Below are positions 1 to 5,953 of a DNA stretch of 5,953 bases, in pieces. A program made the translations under genes and the position numbers. Under the pieces are notes generated by a model. The model ran no database searches, was not told where the DNA came from, and saw only the letters and a program-made list of their open reading frames with translations. Origin of the DNA: Chloroflexota bacterium. GTDB taxonomy: Bacteria > Chloroflexota > UBA5177 > JANWHV01. The DNA lies in assembly GCA_025924845.1 (NCBI GenBank), contig JAICHN010000326.1:1-5953 (forward strand), in the 5' to 3' direction. How positions within the stretch are numbered: the stretch's first letter is position 1; each line of letters begins with the position of its first letter.

Positions 1-171
1 CAGGGCGGCGGCGTCACCGAGAGCCTGCTCCAGTGCCTGGGCATCCCGTACCGCTTCCTGGAACACCCCGAGCATGTCGCGGCACGCATTCACAAGGCGC
101 TGGCTCTGGCCGAGTCCGCGCTCAAACCGGTGGCGCTGCTGCTCTGCCGCGATCTGATGTGGGAGGAGTGA
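1..171 (+). CDS. ThDP-dependent decarboxylase alpha subunit (PYR-domain half), C-terminal fragment
   Basis: Only the last 56 codons are present, open from base 1 and ending at TGA 169-171. The visible part ends in a helix followed by a hydrophobic strand (KPVALLLCRDLMWEE). It resembles the C-terminus of the small PYR-domain subunits of two-subunit sulfopyruvate/phosphonopyruvate decarboxylases (ComD type): a short 'GIPY' strand near residue 14, an alpha-helical stretch with HPEHVAARI, then 'KPVALLL'. The assignment rests mostly on its position directly before the PP-domain subunit, with which it shares one base (TGATG at 169-173). The two would form an alpha/beta enzyme with ThDP bound at the subunit interface. 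The start and the conserved glutamate that activates ThDP lie left of the window. A ComD-like 2-oxo acid decarboxylase is inferred; the substrate is unknown. Confidence 0.7.
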   Translation, partial: QGGGVTESLLQCLGIPYRFLEHPEHVAARIHKALALAESALKPVALLLCRDLMWEE

Positions 172-754
172 TGCTGCGCATTGAGGCCCTTCAGGCCGTC
201 TATCCACGCCTGGAACAGTGTGTGGTGGTCACGATCATGGGCGCGGTATCGGCCGAATTGCAATCGCTCGGGCATCGGTCAAACTTCTTCTATTTGCAGC
301 ACGCCATGGGACTGGCGTCCTCGATGGGACTGGGCATCGCCCTGGCCAGGCCCGAGCTCCAGGTGGCGGTATTGGACGGCGACGGCTCGGTGCTGATGAA
401 CCTGGGCGGCCTGACCACGCTGGCCCGCTATCAGCCGCGGAACCTGGTGCATGTGGTGTTCGACAACGAAAGCTTGCTGTCGGTCGGCGGCTTCCCCACC
501 GCGACCTCGACGGGCAGCGATCTGGCGGGGATAGCGAGCGCGGCGGGTGTACCGCGAGTTGCCTTGACCACGGATATCGAACAGTTCACTGCCGCATTCG
601 ACGAGGCGTTGGCGACCGATCAGTTGACCACCCTGGTCGCCAAAGTAGAGGCGCGCGGCCCGGCCGTCTTCCTGACCGATCTGCCGCTGCTGGAGAACCG
701 CTTTCAATTTCAGCGCTACCTGAAAGAGGCAAAAGGGCCCGAAAGGAGCGAACG

Positions 755-758
<4 letters not shown>
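171..758 (+). CDS. ThDP-dependent decarboxylase beta subunit (PP domain; sulfopyruvate/phosphonopyruvate decarboxylase-like)
   Basis: This 195-residue protein is the size of free-standing ComE-type beta subunits (about 190). It binds the diphosphate of ThDP through Mg2+: GDGS at residues 70-73 starts the classical GDG-x(n)-N motif, closed by N99 in 'VVFDNESLLSVGG'. Just before it is 'HAMGLASSMGLGIALA' (44-59), typical of phosphonopyruvate/sulfopyruvate decarboxylases and related acetolactate-synthase-fold enzymes, and after it 'FPTATSTGSDLAGIA' (108-122). With the upstream subunit it probably decarboxylates a 2-oxo acid to an aldehyde in the cytosol. The frame is open further upstream, but I chose ATG 171 because it overlaps the alpha stop (TGATG), the protein then starts where the family does, and purine-rich GGGAGGAG (161-168) lies just before it, although unusually close. 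Substrate specificity (sulfopyruvate, phosphonopyruvate or another 2-oxo acid) is not decidable. N99 is followed by E rather than the common N or G. Confidence 0.82.
741..748 (+). promoter_or_regulatory. Shine-Dalgarno for the cyclase-family gene
   Basis: GAAAGGAG lies 6 bases before ATG 755, inside the last codons of the beta-subunit gene. It decides the cyclase start, since that reading frame is open much further upstream (to about 218) as a GC-rich shadow of the beta-subunit gene. Together with the ATGA stop/start overlap it supports coupled translation. Confidence 0.7.
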
Positions 759-1527
<769 letters not shown>

Positions 1528-1531
<4 letters not shown>

Positions 1532-2658
1532 TCCCGGAGCAGTTTCGGGCGCGCTTCCCAATCCTGGCGCACAAGATTCACCTTGCCAATTGCTCGCAGG
1601 CGCCGCTGTCGATCGACGTCCGGCAGGCCCTTGAGCGCTATCAGCAATCGCTGATCGAAGAGGGCATGGCCTGGGAGATCTGGATGGGCGAGGTGCAGGC
1701 GGCGCGCGCCGAATTCGCGCACCTGATCGGGGCCGAGCCGGAAGACATAGCGGTGCTCAGTTGCGTCTCCGATTGCATTTCAGCCATCGCGGGTTGCCTC
1801 CCCATCCAGGGGCGTCGCCAGGTAGTGACCACGGTCGACGAGTTTCCCACCGTGGGACATGGCTGGCTTGCCGCGGCGGAGCATGGCCGGGCCGAAGTGC
1901 GCTTCGCGCGATCCGCCGACGATTTCTACCCGCCCGAACTGATCGAGCCGCATCTGGGGAAGGATACCGCGCTGCTCAGCGTCCATCTGGTCTCTTATAA
2001 TCATGCCGCTCGTCAGGACGTGAGGTCCCTGGCCCGCCTGGCCCATGCGTACGGCGCCTCCATTCTGGTCGATGCCTATCAGGCCCTGGGCACGCTGTCC
2101 TTCGACGTGCGGCAGGCCGAGGTTGATATCCTGGTCTGCGGCAACCTCAAGTATCTGCTGGGCTTGCCGGGGATCGCCTTCATGTATGTAAGGCCCGGCT
2201 TGAGCGATGAATTGCATCCGGCCGCCACCGGCTGGTTTGGGCGGGTCAATCCGTTCAACTTCGACCCCACGCACCTGGATTTCGCGCCTGGAGCACGCCG
2301 CTTCGATATGGGGACGCCGCCCATCGCCGCCGCCTATGCCGCGTTGGCGGGCATGCGCCTCATCCGCGAGGCAGGGGTGGACGCGATCGAGCGCCATGTC
2401 CGGGAGATCTCCCGGCAGGTAATCGCGGACGCCCTGGAGCGAGGCTTTACGCCGGCGAGCCCGCTTGATGTAACCAGGAAAGGCGCCTCGACCGCGTTGC
2501 GATTCGGGGAGCGGAGCGCGGACCTGGAACAGCGGTTGAAGGGGCGCGGCATCATAGTCAGCGCGCGGGGCGATGTGGTGCGCATCGCGCCCCATCTGTT
2601 CAGCACCACGGCCGACATCACCGCCGCTCTGGATGGTCTGGCGGAGGAAGCGGCGTAG
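1528..2658 (+). CDS. Class V aminotransferase-fold PLP enzyme (kynureninase/cysteine-desulfurase-like)
   Basis: The 376-residue protein has full family length. The PLP Schiff-base lysine is most likely K208 in 'ILVCGNLKYLLGLPGIAFMYV'. The Asp that pairs with the pyridine nitrogen is D182 in 'ILVDAYQALG', and H153/S156/N158 in 'SVHLVSYNHA' precede it as in other class V members. 'MGTPP' (261-265) is the usual loop after the large domain, and R352 in 'VVRIAPHLFST' fits the substrate-carboxylate arginine of the C-terminal domain. The family includes kynureninases, Cys desulfurases/selenocysteine lyases, isopenicillin-N epimerases and transaminases, so the reaction (transamination, beta-elimination or hydrolytic cleavage) is open. 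No Shine-Dalgarno is visible before ATG 1528. The 4-base overlap (ATGA) suggests translation by coupling to the cyclase gene. A kynurenine-formamidase-like and a kynureninase-like enzyme side by side recall tryptophan/kynurenine degradation, whereas the decarboxylase subunits recall sulfonate or phosphonate metabolism. Confidence 0.85.
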
Positions 2659-2739
2659 GCCATCCTATACAGTTAAGTGCCCACGTGCGACTCTGAAAGT
2701 ATTCACCACGTGATACGACCGAACCAAGGAGACACCAGG
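2659..2739 (+). promoter_or_regulatory. Intergenic spacer with Shine-Dalgarno and two CACGTG palindromes; possible promoter/operator
   Basis: This is the only spacer longer than a few bases in the window and it separates the four-gene operon from the next two genes. AAGGAG at 2726-2731 lies 8 bases before ATG 2740 and fixes that start. Two CACGTG palindromes occur at 2682-2687 and 2707-2712, 25 bases apart; the second has the longer half-palindrome CACGTGATAC with GTAT on its left side (2699-2702). TATACA at 2666-2671 resembles a -10 box, but no convincing -35 box sits about 17 bases upstream, so a promoter is only suggested. No terminator-like GC-rich hairpin with a T run is visible, so read-through from the upstream operon is possible. 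Confidence 0.3.
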
Positions 2740-3513
2740 ATGGATAAGCAGCATACCGACATTCATATCCCCTATCCCGACGCCGCGGAACGGCATCTGC
2801 TGATTCGGGTGGGAGCGTGCCGGCTCCGTATAGCACGGGGCGGCAACGACGCCTGGGTAAGCGGCACCTATGACGACCCGACGGGAACCGTGGCATGCCG
2901 CACCACCGTGGACGGCGGATCGGCCCGGATCACTCAGGAGCCGCGCATACCGACGTTGTCGGGCATTGGGCGCGGCGTGCCGACCTTCGACCTAGCGCTC
3001 GGTACGGCACGGCCCTTCGCGCTGACCATTGAGACGGGCGCCAGCGAGACCACTTTTGAGGTGGGTGGGGTGCCGCTTACCCGTCTCTCCGTCAAGCTGG
3101 GCGCGGGCAAGGCCGTGATGCGCTTTCTTGAACCGAATCCGGAGGCGATGACCGTTCTGGATATCGACGCGGGTGCGGGCAGCATTGAGCTGCGAAACCT
3201 GGCCAACGCGAACTTTGCCGATTTGACGGTGGATGGCGGGGCCGCCGCCTTCACCTGCGACTTCGGGGGCAGCTTGCGGCGCGACGCCGCCGCGCGTATC
3301 TCGACCGGGGTGTCCACCGTAGAGCTTCTGGTGCCCCGTACGACTGCCGCGCGCATTGTCACGGATACCATGCTGGGTCATGTGGATGTGGCCGATGGGT
3401 TCAAGACCAAGGAAGGCGGTTATTGGACTGACGCCGCGGCGGCGGGTGGTACGCCGGTGCTGTCCATTCGCGCCGCCGTGGCACTCGGCGCGCTGAGTCT
3501 GCGATCGACCTGA
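2740..3513 (+). CDS. DUF4097/toast-rack-like beta-solenoid protein, function unknown
   Basis: The 257-residue product has no recognisable enzyme motif, signal peptide or membrane segment. From about residue 90 it consists of short beta strands with glycine turns recurring every 21-24 residues: ETGA (98), KLGAGK (119), DAGAGS (143), DGGAAA (165), STGVST (188) and TMLGH (210). This is the pattern of the right-handed 'toast-rack' beta-solenoid of DUF4097/DUF2154-type proteins, which in many bacteria are envelope- or stress-associated, though usually attached to a membrane segment that is missing here. The N-terminal ~90 residues (strands around 20-34, 36-66) are a separate, less repetitive part. 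I chose ATG 2740 for its Shine-Dalgarno AAGGAG; the frame is open from 2677 but without a better start. It ends 11 bases before the sulfatase-like gene, so the two are probably co-transcribed. I do not recognise a specific function. Confidence 0.7.
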   Translation: MDKQHTDIHIPYPDAAERHLLIRVGACRLRIARGGNDAWVSGTYDDPTGTVACRTTVDGGSARITQEPRIPTLSGIGRGVPTFDLALGTARPFALTIETGASETTFEVGGVPLTRLSVKLGAGKAVMRFLEPNPEAMTVLDIDAGAGSIELRNLANANFADLTVDGGAAAFTCDFGGSLRRDAAARISTGVSTVELLVPRTTAARIVTDTMLGHVDVADGFKTKEGGYWTDAAAAGGTPVLSIRAAVALGALSLRST

Positions 3514-3524
3514 GCACACATTAC

Positions 3525-4727
3525 ATGAACGTCGTCCTGATCATTTCAGACAGTTTACGTGTCGATCACGTGGGCTGCTACGATCAGGGGCGTATCCATA
3601 CGCCCTATCTCGATCACTTCGCGCGGGATGCCGTGCGCTTCGATCGAGCCTATTGCGGCTCCTTCCCCACCGTGCCCTGCCGCAACGACATCATGACCGG
3701 ACGTTGGACATTCACCTACAAACCATGGTCGCCGCTGGGCGATGATGAGGTCGTGCTGTCCGAGACGCTGAATGGCGCGGGATACCTGACGGCGCTCTTC
3801 GCGGACACGCCGCACCCGTTTGCCCCCGGCTTCAACTATCAGCGCGGCTTTCAGGCATGGGAACTGATTCGCGGCCAGGAGCATGACGCCTGGAAGACGG
3901 CGCCCGCGGCGGTCACCCTGCCCTGCGCGGCGGACAAGCTTCGGGGCGGCGCCGAAGGATCCACGCTCAAATACCTGCGGAACGTGGCCCGGCGCGGGAG
4001 CGAAGTTGATTACTTTCCGGCCCGTACCATGCGCGCGGCGGCACAGTGGCTCGAAGAGAACCACGACCGGCCGTTCTTTCTCTACATCGATACCTTTGAC
4101 CCCCATGAACCGTGGGATCCACCAGCGCATTATCTGGCTCGTTATGAGCCGGAGGGCTATCAGGGGGAGGAGGTCATTTACCCGCGCTACGACCGCTGGG
4201 CCACATTTATGACGGAGGCCGAATTGGCACACTGCCGCAACCTCTACGCGGGAGAGGTGAGCCTGGTGGACCGCTGGATCGGGTACCTCCTTGCTGCCGT
4301 GGATGCCCTGGGCTTACGCGACGATACAACAGTGATCATCACGTCCGATCATGGCTTCTATCTGGGTGAGCACGGCTACATCGGCAAGAGCCTCATCCGC
4401 GGCGAGCATTATGAGTCGTTGCCGCTCTATCCCGAGGTAGCCCACGTGCCTTTACTGATCCGGCTGCCCGGCGTTGCCGGCACGGTGAATGCCCAGGCGT
4501 TTGCCCAACCGGTGGATCTCATGCCGACGGTGCTGGATCTGCTTGGCGTACCGATACCCGGCACGGTACAGGGCGCCTCGCTGGTTCCGGCTTGCCGAGG
4601 TGAGGAACACGCGCGGTCGTTCGCGGTCTCCGCGCCAACCGTATCCGGGCCGGCAATTACCGTGCCACATCCGACGAACCGCGTGACCTTGACGACGGAG
4701 GAATGGACGCTGATCGTCGGCGCCTAG
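3525..4727 (+). CDS. Sulfatase-like hydrolase (alkaline phosphatase superfamily), main part, cut by in-frame TAG
   Basis: The 400 residues cover the catalytic domain of a sulfatase/phosphodiesterase-type enzyme. Metal ligands visible are D9 ('IISDSLRVDH') and D275-H276 ('IITSDHGFYLGEHG'). H194 in 'DTFDPHEPWDPP' and K288 in 'YIGKS' match other active-site residues. The nucleophile motif C/S-x-P-x-R appears as T49-V-P-C-R53 inside 'SFPTVPCRNDIMTGR', so the nucleophile would be Thr and formylglycine maturation is not possible at that position. 'HVPLLIRLPG' (307-316) and 'QPVDLMPTVLDLLG' (328-341) are typical late-domain segments. There is no signal peptide; the protein begins directly with the first strand, as cytosolic members do. 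The frame stops at TAG 4725-4727 right after 'EEWTLIVGA', where relatives continue for about 80 residues; that sequence is present downstream in the same frame. No Shine-Dalgarno is visible, and the start lies 11 bases after the previous stop. It could hydrolyse a sulfate ester, phosphodiester, phosphonate or phosphonate monoester. Confidence 0.85.
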   Translation: MNVVLIISDSLRVDHVGCYDQGRIHTPYLDHFARDAVRFDRAYCGSFPTVPCRNDIMTGRWTFTYKPWSPLGDDEVVLSETLNGAGYLTALFADTPHPFAPGFNYQRGFQAWELIRGQEHDAWKTAPAAVTLPCAADKLRGGAEGSTLKYLRNVARRGSEVDYFPARTMRAAAQWLEENHDRPFFLYIDTFDPHEPWDPPAHYLARYEPEGYQGEEVIYPRYDRWATFMTEAELAHCRNLYAGEVSLVDRWIGYLLAAVDALGLRDDTTVIITSDHGFYLGEHGYIGKSLIRGEHYESLPLYPEVAHVPLLIRLPGVAGTVNAQAFAQPVDLMPTVLDLLGVPIPGTVQGASLVPACRGEEHARSFAVSAPTVSGPAITVPHPTNRVTLTTEEWTLIVGA

Positions 4728-4760
4728 GCCGGGCCGCTGCAAGCAGAGGAAGCAACCACC

Positions 4761-4985
4761 ATGGTGGACAGCCTAACCCGTCGGATCATCATCCTGGAAG
4801 GGCCTATCGAGCCGGAGCTGTATTATCTGCCCTCCGACCCCGGTTGCACCCACAACGTGCTCGCCGGCCACCGAGACACGGCGCGGCGGTTGCAGGCCAC
4901 CCTGGTCGACTTCCTACGCGAGGTGGGTATGAGCGCGGATCATGTAGCATACTTCGCGACCGTACCAGCGGAGATGCGGGACTGA
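4761..4985 (+). pseudogene. C-terminal remnant of the sulfatase-like gene (same frame, after the TAG)
   Basis: This 74-residue stretch from ATG 4761 to TGA 4983-4985 is in the same frame as the upstream hydrolase, and the frame is open from just after the TAG at 4728. Its sequence is the usual C-terminal end of such enzymes: 'PELYYLPSDPGCTHNVLAGH' (the 'ELYDL..DP.E..NLA' segment) and a final helix 'RLQATLVDFLREVG'. Read through, the whole gene 3525-4985 would give 486 residues including the TAG position, a normal family length. A weak AGAGGA (4745-4750) lies 10 bases before ATG 4761, so separate translation is conceivable, but a 74-residue end alone would have no catalytic residues. It is best read as part of one gene split by a point mutation, a sequencing error or, less likely, stop-codon read-through. 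Confidence 0.75.
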
Positions 4986-4994
4986 GGGACAAAC

Positions 4995-5953
4995 CTACCC
5001 CGGTAGAAGCGCGCGGTCCAGAGCCTCCCCGATACTGGTAATGGGAGTCAGCGTAACATCATTAAGGATATAGGCCGGCAGGGCTTGGGCCTCCTCCAGA
5101 TTGTCAAGGGGCAGCAAGACTTCCTTGACGCCGGCATCGTAAGCGGCGCGCACCTTCTGCTGAATGCCGCCGACCGGCAGGATTTTGCCCATGATGGTTA
5201 TCTCGCCGGTGAGAGCCATGCCGCCGCGAACCTGTCGGCCGGTCAGCGCCGACACGATGCCCGTGACAATGGTGACACCGGCGGAAGGACCCTCCTTCGG
5301 AAAGCCCATGAACGTAGCCAGCACCGCCACGTCATATTGCTCACGCCAGTCAGCATTTATGCCGAGTCCGCCGGCATGCGCCTTGATGTATTGCGCCGCC
5401 GCCTCGATGCTCTCCCGCATCACGCGTTGGATCGAGCCGAGCGGCACGATACGGCCATTGCCTTTGGTCGCCTGCATCTCGAACGAGAGAATAACCCCGT
5501 GATCGTCCACCACAGCCAGTCCAATTACTTCGCCTACCGCCGGCTCCTGACGTGCCGGCACATGCTGCACGCGACCACCCTCACGCAGGACGGGCTTCAG
5601 CACCTGGCCGGAAGATGTAAGGCGCGCACCCAGAACTACGCGTTCATATTCGCCGGGCGCCATCAGGTGCAGTTGATCGCGGACTCGCTGACGAAGCTCG
5701 CAGGCAAGCTCCAGGACCTCGCCGAGCGCCTCGTCGCTGATCGCGCCGGCTGGATAGAGCAATTTAAGTAGGCCGGAGGTGGTCTTAAGGATCGCTCGTT
5801 CGTCGCGCCCGGAAAGACCGCGCTCGGTCCTGCCGGCGTCTATGAGCTCGAAGCGGGGACGGACCGAGCCCAGGCGATCGAGTCTACGAAGCTCGTGCTT
5901 GATCTCGCATAAATTATCGGCGATGAATCCATAGTCGCGACCATAGCTGTTCG
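4995..5953 (-). CDS. Lon-type protease, BrxL-like (COG4930 type), C-terminal part, cut by the window edge
   Basis: On the minus strand an open frame runs from the right edge to TAG at 4997-4995, giving 318 visible residues; the start lies outside the window. An in-frame TTG at 5762 is not a believable start, because homologous-looking sequence (NSYGRDYGFIADNL..., then ...KTTSGLLKLLYP) continues upstream without a stop. The last ~190 residues are a Lon proteolytic domain: catalytic Ser in 'PKEGPSAGVTIVTG' (codon 5285-5283) and catalytic Lys in 'LPVGGIQQKVRAAYDAGVKEV' (codon 5156-5154), with 'GEITIMGKILPVGG' between them. The preceding part lacks the classical Lon AAA+ end and instead resembles BrxL/COG4930 Lon-related proteins of about 680 residues, which in BREX phage-defence systems are AAA+ DNA-binding assemblies. 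The gene is convergent with the sulfatase-like gene, 9 bases apart. The Lon domain is certain; BrxL is likely; membership of a BREX locus is unproven. Confidence 0.85.
   Translation of the reverse strand, partial: NSYGRDYGFIADNLCEIKHELRRLDRLGSVRPRFELIDAGRTERGLSGRDERAILKTTSGLLKLLYPAGAISDEALGEVLELACELRQRVRDQLHLMAPGEYERVVLGARLTSSGQVLKPVLREGGRVQHVPARQEPAVGEVIGLAVVDDHGVILSFEMQATKGNGRIVPLGSIQRVMRESIEAAAQYIKAHAGGLGINADWREQYDVAVLATFMGFPKEGPSAGVTIVTGIVSALTGRQVRGGMALTGEITIMGKILPVGGIQQKVRAAYDAGVKEVLLPLDNLEEAQALPAYILNDVTLTPITSIGEALDRALLPG

Noticed and set aside
33..170. Upstream extension of the beta-subunit frame from ATG 33
   Set aside because: It overlaps the alpha-subunit coding sequence in another frame and gives a low-complexity Pro/Arg/Gly sequence. 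ATG 171 gives the family N-terminus.
218..754. Long upstream open extension of the cyclase reading frame
   Set aside because: It overlaps the beta subunit in another frame. Its Arg/Gly-rich translation has no family features, and ATG 755 has a Shine-Dalgarno and an ATGA overlap.
1780..2595. 271-codon minus-strand open frame opposite the aminotransferase
   Set aside because: GC-rich antisense shadow; the plus-strand protein has clear PLP-enzyme motifs throughout.
2666..2671. TATACA as a confident -10 promoter box
   Set aside because: No matching -35 box at the right distance; kept only as a weak hint in the spacer entry.
3555..4232. 225-codon minus-strand open frame opposite the sulfatase-like gene
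   Set aside because: Antisense shadow of a strongly supported enzyme; no recognisable domain.
3525..4727. PglZ of a BREX system (also alkaline phosphatase superfamily), given the BrxL-like neighbour
   Set aside because: The size and motifs (SFPTVPCR, DTFDPHEPWDPP, SDHGFYLGEHG) are those of sulfatase-type enzymes, not of the much longer PglZ, and the gene is on the opposite strand.
4995..5006. Small inverted repeat CTACCCCGGTAG as a transcription terminator
   Set aside because: The stem is only 4-5 bp with a 2-4 base loop and no T run on either side.
5085..5771. 228-codon plus-strand open frame opposite the Lon-like gene
   Set aside because: The minus strand carries the conserved Lon catalytic motifs, so this is a shadow.

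Overview
The window is GC-rich bacterial DNA, densely coded and without RNA genes, CRISPR or insertion sequences that I can see. No gene here fixes the taxon. The content (split thiamine-diphosphate decarboxylase, cytosolic sulfatase-type hydrolase, toast-rack beta-solenoid protein, Lon-type protease) would suit an uncultured Chloroflexota-like or similar soil or aquatic bacterium, but that is a weak guess.

Positions 1-2658 hold a tight plus-strand operon. It contains the 3' end of a thiamine-diphosphate (ThDP) decarboxylase alpha (PYR-domain) subunit, its beta (PP-domain) subunit, a metal-dependent cyclase/isatin-hydrolase-type hydrolase, and a fold-type I class V aminotransferase/kynureninase-like enzyme. 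Consecutive genes overlap by 1 or 4 bases (TGATG, ATGA, ATGA), which indicates translational coupling. The set looks like a small catabolic or biosynthetic pathway acting on a 2-oxo acid (sulfopyruvate/phosphonopyruvate-like) plus an amide/lactam or amino-acid intermediate. The substrate cannot be read from the sequence.

An 81-base spacer (2659-2739) carries a good Shine-Dalgarno and two CACGTG palindromes. It is followed by a 257-residue protein with a glycine-rich beta-solenoid pattern (DUF4097/toast-rack-like). Eleven bases later comes an alkaline-phosphatase-superfamily 'sulfatase'. This hydrolase has Thr, not Cys/Ser, at the nucleophile position. It is interrupted by an in-frame TAG at 4725-4727, and the expected C-terminal part continues in the same frame to 4985.

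From 4995 to the right edge a convergent minus-strand gene encodes the C-terminal part of a Lon-type protease, best matching the BrxL/COG4930 type, with an intact Ser-Lys dyad. Its 5' part lies outside the window. If it is a true brxL, other BREX defence genes may lie to the right.
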